DNA of 64,000 nt, taken from NCBI RefSeq assembly GCF_030148435.1, contig NZ_JASBTN010000081.1, positions 1 through 64,000 on the forward strand. Direction: 5' to 3'. Below the pieces are notes generated by a model. The model searched no databases. It was not told the DNA's origin and saw only the letters and a program-made list of their open reading frames with translations. Shown here piece by piece: positions 8,580-18,938 of the stretch. Numbering within the stretch: the stretch's first letter is position 1; each line of letters opens with the position of its first letter. Both the position numbers and the translations under genes were made by a program. The stretch is from Aliiroseovarius sp. (GTDB lineage Bacteria > Pseudomonadota > Alphaproteobacteria > Rhodobacterales > Rhodobacteraceae).

Positions 8580-10969
8580 AATTCACACTCTCCTGGCTGA
8601 AAGACCACCTCGACACCACCGCTTCGGTGGACGAGATCGCCGAGGCGCTGACCGATCTGGGCCTCGAGGTCGAGGACATCATCAACCCCGCCGAACGGCT
8701 GGGCGCCTTTACGCTGGCGAAAGTCACCTCGGCCTCTCAGCACCCCGATGCCGACCGGTTGCGCGTCTGCACCGTGGCCACCGACGAAGGCGACAAGCAG
8801 ATCGTCTGCGGCGCGCCCAATGCGCGCGAGGGCATTACCGTGGTGCTCGCCAAACCCGGCGACTACGTGCCCGGGATTGATGTGACGCTCTCCGTGGGCA
8901 AGATCCGCGGCGTGGAAAGCCACGGCATGATGGCGTCCGAGCGCGAGCTGGAGCTCTCGGACGAACACAACGGCATCATCGAGCTGCCCTCGGGCGAGAT
9001 CGGCCAGAAGTTCACCGACTGGCTGGCGGAAAACGACCCGGCCAAGGTCGATCCGGTGATCGACATCGCCATTACGCCGAACCGTCAGGACGCGCTGGGT
9101 GTGCGTGGCATCGCGCGCGACCTCGCGGCCCGTGGTATCGGAACGCTGAAACCCGCCCCCGAAGCCAAGGTTGAAGGCAGCTTTGACAGCCCGATCACCG
9201 TCACCATCGACGAGGATACGCGCGACGACGCCCATGTCTTCATGGGCCGCCTGATCCGTGGCGTGAAGAACGGCCCGTCGCCCCGGTGGCTGCAGGACCG
9301 CCTGCGCGCCATCGGGCTGCGGCCCATTTCGGCGCTTGTCGATATCACCAACTTCTTCACCTATGACCAGAACCGCCCGCTGCATGTGTTCGACGCGGAC
9401 AAGGTCAACGGCAACCTGCGGGTGCACCGCACCAAGGGCGGCGAAACGCTGGTGGGGCTGGACGAGAAGGAATACACCTTTCCCGAAGGCGCCGTGGTGA
9501 TTTCGGACGACCATGAGATTGAAAGCATCGCAGGCATCATGGGCGGTCTGCGCACCGGCTGTACCGAGGAGACCGTGAACGTCTTTCTCGAGGCCGCTGT
9601 CTGGGACACGATCCAGATCGCCAAGACCGGCCGCGCGCTGAAGATCAACTCGGACGCGCGGTATCGCAACGAACGCGGAATCGACCCGCAGTTCAACGCG
9701 CCCGCGATCGAGCTGGCGACCCGGATGATCCTGGACTTCTGCGGCGGCGAGGCCTCGCATGTCGTGACCGCTGGCGAAGTGCCTGACACGTCGCGTGCCT
9801 ACAAGCTCGACACCGATCGCGTGGTCAGCCTGGTCGGCATGGAGATCCCGGCGGATGAACAGCGCGCAACGCTGGAAGCCCTGGGGTTCGTGATGGACGG
9901 TGACATGGCCCGGGTGCCCAGCTGGCGCCCGGACGTGCAGGGCCCGGCCGACCTGGTCGAGGAGGTCGCGCGCGTGGCCTCGCTGACCAAACTGGTCGGC
10001 AAACCGCTGGCCCGTGTCGAGACCGGCGTGCCGAAACCGGTGCTGACCCCGATGCAGAAACGCGAAGGCATCGCGCGGCGCACCGTTGCCGCGCTGGGCT
10101 ACAATGAATGCGTGACCTACAGCTTCATCGACGAAGCCAATGCGGCGGCGTATGGGGGCGTGGACGCGAACCGGCTGGAAAACCCGATTTCCAGCGAGAT
10201 GAGCCATATGCGTCCCTCGCTTCTGCCCGGCCTGCTGGCCGCTGCTGCCCGCAACCAGGCGCGTGGCTTCATGGACCTGGCCCTGTTCGAGGTCGGCCCC
10301 GTCTTTCACGGCGCCGAACCGGATGAGCAGGAAACCCTCGTGACCGGCATCCTGGTCGGCCACACCGGGCCCAAGGACCGTTTCGGCGCGCGTCGTCCGG
10401 TCGACACGTTCGATGCCAAGGCGGATATCGAGGCGGTGCTGTCGGCGCTCGGCGCGCCGGCAAAACTGATGCACCTGCGCGACATGAACGCCTGGTGGCA
10501 CCCGGGCCGCTCGGCGAAACTGTCGCTCGGGCCGAAGAACGTGCTGGGCGCCTTTGGCGAGCTGCACCCGAAAGCCATCGAGGCCGCCGATGTGAAAGGC
10601 CCCGTCGTTGCCTTCGCGGTGCATATCGGCAAGATCCCCTTCCCCAAGAACAAGGGGGCCACGCGCGCCGCTCTGGGCGCCAGTGATCTGCAATCGGTCG
10701 AACGCGATTTCGCCTTCGTGGTGGACGCGGACGTCGAAGCGGTGAACCTGGTGAACGCCGCCCAAGGCGCCGACAAGGTGCTGATCGACGAGGTGCGCGT
10801 GTTTGACGAGTTTATCGGCGGCTCGCTGGGCGAAGGCAAGAAATCCCTTGCCATCACCGTGCGCCTGCAACCGCGCGACGCGACCCTGACCGAAAAGGAC
10901 ATCGAGGCGGTCAGCGCCAGGATCGTCCAGAAGGTCGAGAAAGCCACCGGCGGCATGCTGCGCGGCTGA
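8576..10969 (+). CDS. pheT: Phenylalanine--tRNA ligase subunit beta
   Basis: [35 protein letters not shown]... full-length 797 aa. Confidence 0.97.
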   Translation: [797 protein letters not shown]

Positions 10970-10985
10970 CACATATTCTTTCCGA

Positions 10986-11008
10986 ACGCCCCGCCACCTG
11001 CGGGGCGT
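10986..11008 (+). terminator. Hairpin after pheT (terminator-like, weak U-tract)
   Basis: acgccccgc-cacct-gcggggcgt perfect 9-bp stem. Confidence 0.45.
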
Positions 11009-11027
11009 CTCCATCTGTGAGGTTCCC

Positions 11028-11477
11028 ATGACCCTGAACGTCTATCTTTCCGGCGAAATCCACACTGACTGGCGCGAGCAGATCATCGAAGGCGCCAAGG
11101 GGCTGGACGTCAGCTTTGCCGCGCCCGTCACGGACCATGACGCCTCGGACGATTGCGGCGTGGCGATCCTGGGCGCCGAGGACAACAAGTTCTGGCATGA
11201 CCACAAGGGCGCGAAAGTGAACGCCATCCGCACCCGCCGCCTGATCGAGCAGGCCGACGTGGTCGTGGTGCGGTTCGGCGACAAGTACAAGCAGTGGAAC
11301 GCGGCCTTCGACGCTGGCCAGGCGGCGGCGCTGGGCAAGTCGCTGATCGTCATGCACGGGCCCGACCACCAGCACGCGTTGAAAGAGGTCGATGCCGCCG
11401 CGCTTGCCGTGACCGAGACGCCGGAGCAGGTGGTGGAGATTTTGACCTACGTGCTGACCGGGGCGCTGCCGGGCTGA
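11028..11477 (+). CDS. YtoQ family protein
   Basis: MTLNVYLSGEIHTDWREQIIEGAKGLDVSFAAPVTDHDASDDCG...ADVVVVRFGDKYKQWNAAFDAG. Confidence 0.8.
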   Translation: MTLNVYLSGEIHTDWREQIIEGAKGLDVSFAAPVTDHDASDDCGVAILGAEDNKFWHDHKGAKVNAIRTRRLIEQADVVVVRFGDKYKQWNAAFDAGQAAALGKSLIVMHGPDHQHALKEVDAAALAVTETPEQVVEILTYVLTGALPG

Positions 11478-11571
11478 GGCAAACCGGTTTCTTCGAAAAA
11501 TTCCGGCACCACCAGTCGTTAACGCATGGTCAGCATTCCCTGCCGCGCTTTTCCCCGGCTAGGCTGCGGCC

Positions 11572-13158
11572 ATGGAATTCGATTACGTGATCGTGGGCGG
11601 CGGTTCGGGTGGGGCCACCCTGGCAGGCCGCCTGTCCGAAGACCCGAAAGTCACCGTCTGCCTGCTGGAGGCGGGCGGCAAGGGCGACGGGTTCCTGATC
11701 CGCGCGCCCGCCATGGTGGCGGCCATGGTGTCCGGCCGGCCACGGCTCAACAACTGGGCGCTGAAAACCACGCCGCAGCCCGGGTTGAACGAGCGGCGCG
11801 GGTTCCAGCCACGCGGCCGCGCGCTGGGCGGATCCTCGGCGATCAACGCGATGCTCTACGTGCGCGGGCACCGCAGGGATTACGACGAATGGGCCGCCCT
11901 TGGCGCCAGGGGCTGGGGCTGGGACGATGTGCTGCCCTGGTTCCGCAAGTCCGAGGGCAATGCGCGCGGCGCGGACGGGCTGCACGGGGCGGATGGCCCG
12001 CTGCAGGTCGGTGACATCTCCGAGCCCCATGCCATCAGCCCTGCCTTCGTTACCGCAGGGAAACAGTGCCAGCACCCGGAAAACACCGATTTCAACGGGT
12101 CTGCACAGGAGGGTGTCGGCCTCTACCAGGTCACACAGTTCGGTGACGGTCCCAAACGCGGCGAGCGCTGTTCGGCTGCCGCCGCCTACCTACTGCCGCA
12201 CCTGAACCGCCGCAATCTGCATGTGATCACCGGCACCCAGGCCCATCGAGTGCTCTTCGACGGGCACCGCGCGGCCGGCGTGATACATGACAGGGGCAGG
12301 CTGAGGGCCCGGCGCGAGGTGATCCTGTCGGCAGGAGCCTTCCAGACCCCGCAGCTGCTGATGCTCTCGGGGATCGGTCCCGCCGCCCACCTGCGGTCCC
12401 ACGGGATTGAGCTGCGTCACGACAGCCCCGAGGTCGGCCGGAATCTGCAGGACCACCTGGACCACGTGATCAGCTACCATTCCCTGCGCCCCGACACTGT
12501 CGGCCTGACCCCGCGCGGGATTTACAACATGGCGAAGGCCGGGGTGAAATGGGCGCGCACCGGGCAGGGGCTGTTTGCCACCCCCTTTGCCGAAGGCGCG
12601 GGGTTCCTGCGCTCCGAACCGGGGCTGGATCGCCCCGACCTGCAATTGCATTTCGTCGCAGGCATCGTCGACCAGCACATGCGCCGGCTGCATTTCCGCT
12701 TCGGCTATTCCTGCCATGTCTGCGTGCTGCGCCCGCATTCGCGCGGACAGGTCACGCTGAAATCCACCGACCCCCGGGCCACGCCGCGTATCGACCCGGG
12801 ATTTTTGTCGGACGGGCGTGACCTCGACCTGATGGTGAAAGGCGCGCGCCTGACCGAGACGATCCTGGAGGCCCCGGCGCTTGCCCCCTGGCGCGGCCGC
12901 AGGCTCTATCCCCATGACGGAACCGACGAGGCCATTCGCGAGGACATCCGCAACCGCGCCGACACGATCTATCACCCGGTTGGCACTGCCCGCATGGGTG
13001 GTCCCGACGCGCCCTGCGACCCGCAGGGGCGGGTGCGCGGGGTCGATGGTCTGCGCGTGGTCGATGCCTCGCTCATGCCGCGCCTGATCGGCGGCAATAC
13101 CAATGCGCCCATCATCATGATGGCCGAAAAGATTTCCGATGGGATGCGCGCAAATTGA
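11572..13158 (+). CDS. GMC family oxidoreductase (choline dehydrogenase-like)
   Basis: FDYVIVGGGSGGATLAGRLSEDP...GRALGGSSAINAMLYVRGHRRDYDEWAALG...HPVGTARMG. Confidence 0.93.
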   Translation: MEFDYVIVGGGSGGATLAGRLSEDPKVTVCLLEAGGKGDGFLIRAPAMVAAMVSGRPRLNNWALKTTPQPGLNERRGFQPRGRALGGSSAINAMLYVRGHRRDYDEWAALGARGWGWDDVLPWFRKSEGNARGADGLHGADGPLQVGDISEPHAISPAFVTAGKQCQHPENTDFNGSAQEGVGLYQVTQFGDGPKRGERCSAAAAYLLPHLNRRNLHVITGTQAHRVLFDGHRAAGVIHDRGRLRARREVILSAGAFQTPQLLMLSGIGPAAHLRSHGIELRHDSPEVGRNLQDHLDHVISYHSLRPDTVGLTPRGIYNMAKAGVKWARTGQGLFATPFAEGAGFLRSEPGLDRPDLQLHFVAGIVDQHMRRLHFRFGYSCHVCVLRPHSRGQVTLKSTDPRATPRIDPGFLSDGRDLDLMVKGARLTETILEAPALAPWRGRRLYPHDGTDEAIREDIRNRADTIYHPVGTARMGGPDAPCDPQGRVRGVDGLRVVDASLMPRLIGGNTNAPIIMMAEKISDGMRAN

Positions 13159-13270
13159 GACCCCGGGCGGAATTTTCCCCTGAACGATCCGGGGCAAACA
13201 TGCCAATCTGAGGCAGGATCTGCGAACGAAGGCCATTCGCGAGCAGGCAGGACAGTAGAGGTGAGGACAC

Positions 13271-13711
13271 ATGCTGCAGGAATTCAAGGACTTCATCGCC
13301 AAGGGCAATGTCATGGACATGGCTGTCGGCATCATCATCGGCGCGGCCTTTACCGCGATCGTCAAATCCATGGTCGGCGACCTGATCAACCCGTTCGTGG
13401 GCCTGTTCATGGGAGGGGTGGATTTCACCAACCTCTATGTGGTGCTGTCGGGCGAGGTGGCCGCGGGCGCCAGCCTGGAGGCCGCGCGCGAGGCCGGGGC
13501 AGCGGTCTTCGCCTATGGCGCCTTCATCATGGCCGTGATCAACTTCCTGATCATCGCCTTCGTCGTTTTCATGCTGGTGCGCTACGTGAACAAGGTCAAG
13601 GAAGCGGCTGCCAAAAAGGAAGAAGAGGCCCCGGCCGAGGAAGAGGCCCCCGCCGGCCCCACCGAAGTCGAGCTGCTGACCGAGATCCGCGACGCCCTCG
13701 CGGCCAAGTGA
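13271..13711 (+). CDS. mscL: Large-conductance mechanosensitive channel
   Basis: [45 protein letters not shown]. Confidence 0.96.
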   Translation: MLQEFKDFIAKGNVMDMAVGIIIGAAFTAIVKSMVGDLINPFVGLFMGGVDFTNLYVVLSGEVAAGASLEAAREAGAAVFAYGAFIMAVINFLIIAFVVFMLVRYVNKVKEAAAKKEEEAPAEEEAPAGPTEVELLTEIRDALAAK

Positions 13712-13849
13712 AAATGCGCCCCTGCTGGGGTGCGCATCAGGGCCGGTGCCATGCGGCGCCAGCCCTTCCGGTTGCGTCCCGCTGACAGGGGCGGTGTTTT
13801 GTGCTATACTTATTTCATTGATATCCGGTCTGAAAATTGGAGATCAGTG

Positions 13850-14485
13850 ATGAGATTGCCATTTGCCTTCGCCATTCTTTGCGCCTCCATCGGCTCGGCG
13901 GCTCTTGCCGACGGGCCGCAGGATGTGATCGACCATGCAACTGCTGCCAGCCCCTATGCGCCCCTGCCCGGCAATGTCTACGACTGGAGCGGGCCCTATC
14001 TGGGCGGTCTGGCGGTCTATGGCGGTGGGAATATGCGATATGCCTCGCCGGATGCGCAGTTCCGGATCGAGGATGATGCGGGGTTTGGCGGCTTCGCCGG
14101 ATACAACTGGCAACGCGGCCAGGCTGTCTTTGGCGGCGAGCTGTCGGTGCTGGATTTCAACGCTGTGCCGCCTGCATCCCCGGGCGAGGATTTCGGCATG
14201 CTGATCGACCTCAAGGCCCGCGCGGGCGTGGCCGCCGGCCGGACACTGGTTTACGGGTTCCTTGGCTATTCCTTTGGCGGATACGAGAGGCCCGCGCCCT
14301 TCGGGAACTGGGACGTGGAGGGGCCGACCTACGGGTTGGGCGCCGATGTTGCCGTGTCCGACAATGCTTTCGTAGGGATCGAATATTCGCGCCGCGAGTT
14401 GGACGGGCTGGTCGGAAATGGCGGCGGCCAGACCCAGGCCATCGACCTGGACCTCCTGCAATTGCGCTTCGGCTGGCGGTTCTGA
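13850..14485 (+). CDS. Outer-membrane beta-barrel protein
   Basis: Signal peptide MRLPFAFAILCASIGSAALA; WSGPYLGGLAVYGGG...GFAGYNWQRGQAVFGGELS, terminal aromatic RFGWRF. Confidence 0.8.
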   Translation: MRLPFAFAILCASIGSAALADGPQDVIDHATAASPYAPLPGNVYDWSGPYLGGLAVYGGGNMRYASPDAQFRIEDDAGFGGFAGYNWQRGQAVFGGELSVLDFNAVPPASPGEDFGMLIDLKARAGVAAGRTLVYGFLGYSFGGYERPAPFGNWDVEGPTYGLGADVAVSDNAFVGIEYSRRELDGLVGNGGGQTQAIDLDLLQLRFGWRF

Positions 14486-14590
14486 ACCCATTCCCCGCAC
14501 AGTTCGCCAGGCTACGCTTTTTTTGCCCGCAACAGGGTGTTTTTCGTTTGACACCGCCCCCGGTCGGCAATAAATCAGCCTCCTGTGAAT

Positions 14591-14667
14591 GGCGTGGTAG
14601 CTCAGCTGGTTAGAGCACAGCACTCATAATGCTGGGGTCGGCGGTTCAAGTCCGCCCCACGCTACCA
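14591..14667 (+). tRNA. tRNA-Met (anticodon CAT), elongator type
   Basis: ggcgtggtagctcagctggttagagcacagcactcataatgctggggtcggcggttcaagtccgccccacgctacca; anticodon stem cagca/tgctg with loop ctCATaa; T-stem ggcgg/ccgcc; encoded CCA. Confidence 0.93.
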
Positions 14668-14697
14668 TTCACCTGCCGGGCCTGATGGCCGTGGACG

Positions 14698-14726
14698 ACC
14701 CCGCCTCTGGTGGGGTTTTCTTTTTT
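14698..14726 (+). terminator. Rho-independent terminator after tRNA-Met
   Basis: accccgcc-tct-ggtggggt hairpin followed by tttcttttttc. Confidence 0.8.
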
Positions 14727-14968
14727 CGCGACAGGAAATCGGGCCGCACAATTCAGCCAACCCGCCAGCGTGATCCGGTCTGTTTTCGCCGCTCCGCGTG
14801 CCGGTCTCCTCGGCCCGGCGGACTGCGGGGCCACAGGGGATTTCGTGCCCGGACGGGCGATTGTGAACCGCCCGGTAAATTTTTTGGTGCAAATCGCCGC
14901 ATGCAAGCAATTGATTTTACGCGAAAACAATCCCTAATTGAATTATGTATGTGTGAAATATCGAAAAA

Positions 14969-14982
14969 TTGATCTGCGTCAA
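14969..14982 (+). promoter_or_regulatory. Fnr/Dnr-type box upstream of the Crp/Fnr regulator gene
   Basis: ttgat-ctgc-gtcaa, close to the TTGAT-N4-ATCAA consensus, 57 bp before the regulator start. Confidence 0.6.
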
Positions 14983-15038
14983 AATGACCCAGGCATGAAC
15001 CGTCTAAGGTGGCAGACCTCAGCCAAGGAGGGTTCCAG

Positions 15039-15728
15039 ATGCTCGATATGTCGTCCTGCGCCACAACAGAGTTTCCATTGCTCCACCGCCTGTCCGACCA
15101 CGTTGCCCGCTGCCTTCTGTCGCGCGGGGTGGAGCGGCGATATGCCCGTGGCGAAGTGATCTGCCTGCAAAGCGAACCCGCCCACACGCTCAAACTGATC
15201 ACCGGGGGGTGGGTCAAGCTCTATCGCGTGACCTGCTCGGGCGACGAGGCCATCCTGGCCACGCTGAACCGCGGCGACAGTTTCGACGAGGTCGCCGCCC
15301 TGCGCGGTGGCAGCAGCAAGCTGTCGGTCGAGGCAATGACCGACTGCACGATCCTGCATTTCGACCTGAGTGCGATCTGTTCCTGCGCAGGGGCAGAGGC
15401 CGAAATTTCGGCGGCGGTGCTGCGGGCGGCTTCCGACAAGATGGACGAGTTGATCACCCAGCTTGAAGGGCTGAAGATCAAGACCGGGATCCAGCGGCTC
15501 TGCGAATTCCTGCTGGAGCTGGCCGGGGATACGCCCAAGGCTGCGCAGTTGGAACTGCCCTTCGACAAGATCATCCTGGCCGGCAAGCTGGGCATGCAGC
15601 CCGAAAGCCTGTCGCGCGCCTTCAAGAAGCTGAAGCCGCAGGGCGTGCAGAGCAACCGGCGCGACGTGCGTATCGACAATGTCACGGCGCTGCGCTGCTT
15701 TGTCGAGGATGAAGCCCTGGTGGCTTGA
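15039..15728 (+). CDS. Crp/Fnr family transcriptional regulator (Dnr-like, lacking an obvious N-terminal FNR Fe-S cysteine set)
   Basis: cNMP-fold and HTH segment KIILAGKLGMQPESLSRAFKKLKPQGV; strong SD aaggagg before ATG 15039. Confidence 0.88.
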   Translation: MLDMSSCATTEFPLLHRLSDHVARCLLSRGVERRYARGEVICLQSEPAHTLKLITGGWVKLYRVTCSGDEAILATLNRGDSFDEVAALRGGSSKLSVEAMTDCTILHFDLSAICSCAGAEAEISAAVLRAASDKMDELITQLEGLKIKTGIQRLCEFLLELAGDTPKAAQLELPFDKIILAGKLGMQPESLSRAFKKLKPQGVQSNRRDVRIDNVTALRCFVEDEALVA

Positions 15729-15761
15729 CCCGGGCAAGCAACCACTTCCGACAAGAAAAAA

Positions 15762-15783
15762 GCCCGAGGCGCAGGCCTCGGGC
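15762..15783 (-). terminator. Rho-independent terminator of ald (minus strand)
   Basis: gcccgagg-cgcagg-cctcgggc; the minus-strand read continues into TTTTTTCTTG. Confidence 0.75.
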
Positions 15784-15843
15784 AGTCATGTCTCCGGGAG
15801 GAGGGATGCGACGCGCCGAAGGGACAGGCGCGCCGCGAGGAGG

Positions 15844-16962
15844 TTATTTCTTCAACGCCAACGCCGGCGAGATCACGTCAAGCCCCAGCGCCTTGCCGAC
15901 CGCGTAATAGGTCAGTTCGCCGGCATGCACGTTCAACCCGTTCAAGAGGTGCGGATCGTCCTCGCAGGCCTGTTTCCAGCCCTTGTCGGCCAGCGCCAGC
16001 ATGAAGGGCATCGTGGCGTTGCCCAGCGCAAGCGTCGAGGTGCGGGCCACCGCGCCGGGCATGTTGGCGACGCAGTAATGCATGATGCCGTCCACCTCGT
16101 AGACCGGATCGGCATGGGTGGTCGCGCGCGAGGTTTCGAAACAGCCGCCCTGGTCGATGGCCACGTCGACCAGCGCCGCGCCCGGCTTCATGGTCGACAG
16201 CTGTTCGCGGCTGACCAGCTTGGGCGCCTCGGCACCGGGGATCAGAACCGCACCGATCACCATGTCGGCGGTCTGGATCAACTCGGCGGTGGCACCGGCG
16301 GTCGAATACTGGTTCTTGAATTCACGCCCGAACACGTCGTCGAGGTACCGCAGACGCGGCAGCGACCGGTCGAGGATGGTCACGTCCGCGCCCATGCCCG
16401 CAGCCACCTTGGCCGCGTGGGTGCCGACCACGCCGCCGCCGATCACCACGACCTTGGCCGGGCCCACACCGGGCACGCCGCCCATCAGCACACCGCGGCC
16501 ACCGTTGGCCTTCTGCAGGGTCCAGGCGCCGACCTGCGGGGCCAGACGACCGGCCACCTCGGACATCGGGGCTAGCAGAGGCAACCCGCCGCGGTCATCG
16601 GTCACGGTCTCATAGGCAATCGCGGTGCAGCCGCTGTCCAGCAGGTCGCGGGTCTGCTCCGGGTCCGGGGCCAGGTGCAGATAGGTGAACAGAAGCTGGC
16701 CTTCGCGCAGCATCTTGCGTTCGACCGCCTGGGGTTCCTTCACCTTCACGATCATCTCGGCCTTGGCAAAGATCTCTTCCGCCGTGCCCAGCACCTCGGC
16801 GCCGATCGCGCGGTAGTCATCGTCCGAGAACCCGGCACCGGCGCCGGCGTTGGTCTCGACGATAACCTTGTGGCCGCGGGCAATGGCCTCGCCAGCCGCG
16901 TTCGGGGTCAGGCCGACCCGAAATTCCTGGGGTTTGATTTCCTTTGGGCATCCGATCAACAT
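15844..16962 (-). CDS. ald: Alanine dehydrogenase
   Basis: [57 protein letters not shown]... full length. Confidence 0.96.
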   Translation of the reverse strand: MLIGCPKEIKPQEFRVGLTPNAAGEAIARGHKVIVETNAGAGAGFSDDDYRAIGAEVLGTAEEIFAKAEMIVKVKEPQAVERKMLREGQLLFTYLHLAPDPEQTRDLLDSGCTAIAYETVTDDRGGLPLLAPMSEVAGRLAPQVGAWTLQKANGGRGVLMGGVPGVGPAKVVVIGGGVVGTHAAKVAAGMGADVTILDRSLPRLRYLDDVFGREFKNQYSTAGATAELIQTADMVIGAVLIPGAEAPKLVSREQLSTMKPGAALVDVAIDQGGCFETSRATTHADPVYEVDGIMHYCVANMPGAVARTSTLALGNATMPFMLALADKGWKQACEDDPHLLNGLNVHAGELTYYAVGKALGLDVISPALALKK

Positions 16963-17111
16963 TTGCGCGCTCCGTTCCCTGTGTTTTCGTAAGCTGCCTC
17001 AATTTTGGGCAAGGCCGGGCGCAATTGCTTTGAATTCTTCGCGCAGGCTGCTAGGTCTTGTCGAAGGATTTCCCGCGTCCGGGAAGAATTGCGCAAGGAA
17101 CGTGTGCGGAC

Positions 17112-17570
17112 ATGGAGCTCGACAGCATAGATCGTCGCATCCTGGGGGTATTGCAGAAAGCCGGACGGATCTCGAATGCCGAGCTGTCCGACCGGGTGAA
17201 CCTGTCGCCCTCGGCCTGTCACCGCCGGGTGCAGCGGCTGGAGGCGGAGGGGTTCATCAAGGATTATGTCGCTTTGCTGGACGCGCGCAAGATGGGATGT
17301 CCGACGACCGTGTTCGTCGAGATCACCCTGTCCGGCCAGGCCGACGAGGTGCTGGAGGCGTTCGAGCGCGAGGTGGCGCTGGTGCCCGACGTGCTGGAAT
17401 GCCACCTGATGGCAGGCAAGTCGGACTATCTGTTGAAGGTCGTGGCCGAAAACACCGAGGATTTCGCCCGCATCCACCGCCAGTACCTGGCCCGCCTGCC
17501 CGGGGTGCAGGGCATGCAGTCGAGCTTTGCCCTGCGCACGGTGTTCAAGACCACCGCGCTGCCGGTCTAG
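17112..17570 (+). CDS. Lrp/AsnC family transcriptional regulator, divergent from ald
   Basis: MELDSIDRRILGVLQKAGRISNAELSDRVNLSPSACHRRVQRLEAEGFIKDYVALLD. Confidence 0.93.
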   Translation: MELDSIDRRILGVLQKAGRISNAELSDRVNLSPSACHRRVQRLEAEGFIKDYVALLDARKMGCPTTVFVEITLSGQADEVLEAFEREVALVPDVLECHLMAGKSDYLLKVVAENTEDFARIHRQYLARLPGVQGMQSSFALRTVFKTTALPV

Positions 17571-17652
17571 GGGGCGGGGGCTCCCGCCCGTCGTTGGGGC
17601 CTTCGGCCCCGCCTCCGGTTGGGCGTGGCCGCGCTTCGCGCGGCGGTTTCTT

Positions 17653-17689
17653 GCCTCCGGCGGGGATATTTTCGGAAAGATGAAAGGGG
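17653..17689 (-). repeat. Post-stop-codon repeat element, copy 1 (sense with the MFS gene)
   Basis: gcctccggcggggatattttcggaaagatgaaagggg; matches the reverse complement of 20202..20239. Confidence 0.75.
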
Positions 17690-17696
17690 AAGGCGG

Positions 17697-18938
17697 TCAG
17701 GCTGGTCGCGCCGCCAGCGGCTGTTCCTTCACCGGCAGGTGCACGATGGCCGAGAAGGCGCCGACCCCCACGCCGATCCACCAGACCATCGTGTAATCGC
17801 CAAAGGCGTCATACATGCGGCCACCCAGCCAGACGCCCAGAAAGCTGCCCAGCTGGTGCGAGAAGAAGACGATGCCGTAGAGCGTGCCCATGTACCTGAG
17901 CCCGTAGATATGCGCGACCAGGCCTGAGGTCAGCGGCACCGTGGCCAGCCAGAGCGAGCCCATGGCGATGGAGAACAGGATCACCGACATCGGTGTGATC
18001 GGCATCAGGATGAACAGGGCGGCCACCAGCGTGCGCCCGGTATAGATCGCTGCCAGCAGATATTTCTTGGAATAGCGCTTGCCCAGGTAGCCCGCGTAGA
18101 GCGTGCCGGCGATGTTTGCCAGCCCGATGAGCGAGATCGACACCGCCCCCAGCGCCGAGGTGGTCGTGACCCCGATCGAGGCCAGAGGGCCCGAGGGGTC
18201 GATTGCGCCGCTCATCTCGGTCACGAAGGCGGGAAAATGCGCGGTGATGAAGCCCAGTTGGTAGCCGCAGGAGAAGAAGCCCAGGAAGATCAGCGAATAG
18301 GAAGGGTCGCGGAAGGCCTTTTTCAGGACCGCGCTCAGGCTTTCCTCCAGCTCTGCCCTGGTGGCGACGGTGTCGCTGCGCATCATCGGCAGAAGCAACA
18401 GAACCGCCAGGATCGCCACCGCAAACAGGCCGAAGACTGTCTGCCAGGGCATCAGCGTCAGCATCCATTCGGCCATCGGCGCGCCGAAGACCTGACCTGC
18501 CGAGCCCGCCGCGGTGGCAATCGCCAGCGCCATTGAGCGGTTATCGTCCGAGGCCGCGCGGCCGACCACCGCCAGGATCACGCCGAAGCCGGTGCCGGCG
18601 ATGCCGAAGCCCACCAGGATCTCCAGGACCTGATGCGCGCCGGGGGTGACGGCATAGCTCGAGGCCACCAGCCCTGCCGCATAGGTCAGAGCGCCCAGGA
18701 TGATCGCCTTGCGGTCGCCGATCTTCTCGGCGATGGCGCCGAAGATTGGCTGGCCGAGGCCCCAGGCCAGGTTCTGGATCGCGATGGCCAGGCTGAACTC
18801 GGCCCGCGCCCAGCCGAATTCTTCTGCGATGGGGATCTGGAACACGCCGAAACTGGCCCGGATCGCGAAGGACACGAGAATGATGATGCATCCGGCCATC
18901 AGGACCGGAGTGATGAGGGGCGCGCGCGTTTCGGTCAT
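17697..18938 (-). CDS. MFS transporter
   Basis: 413 aa, 12 hydrophobic segments, AEEFGWARAEFSLAIAIQNLAWGLGQPIFGAIAEKIGDRKA. Confidence 0.88.
   Translation of the reverse strand: MTETRAPLITPVLMAGCIIILVSFAIRASFGVFQIPIAEEFGWARAEFSLAIAIQNLAWGLGQPIFGAIAEKIGDRKAIILGALTYAAGLVASSYAVTPGAHQVLEILVGFGIAGTGFGVILAVVGRAASDDNRSMALAIATAAGSAGQVFGAPMAEWMLTLMPWQTVFGLFAVAILAVLLLLPMMRSDTVATRAELEESLSAVLKKAFRDPSYSLIFLGFFSCGYQLGFITAHFPAFVTEMSGAIDPSGPLASIGVTTTSALGAVSISLIGLANIAGTLYAGYLGKRYSKKYLLAAIYTGRTLVAALFILMPITPMSVILFSIAMGSLWLATVPLTSGLVAHIYGLRYMGTLYGIVFFSHQLGSFLGVWLGGRMYDAFGDYTMVWWIGVGVGAFSAIVHLPVKEQPLAARPA

Noticed and set aside
8465-11029. 854-aa minus-strand ORF opposite pheT
   Set aside because: Shadow ORF caused by high GC3 codon bias; His/Arg/Gln-rich low-complexity translation with no domain, fully antisense to pheT.
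14591-14667. tRNA as tRNA-Ile2 (lysidine-modified CAT)
   Set aside because: Anticodon arm (cagcactcataatgctggggtc) resembles elongator tRNA-Met; initiator features are also absent.
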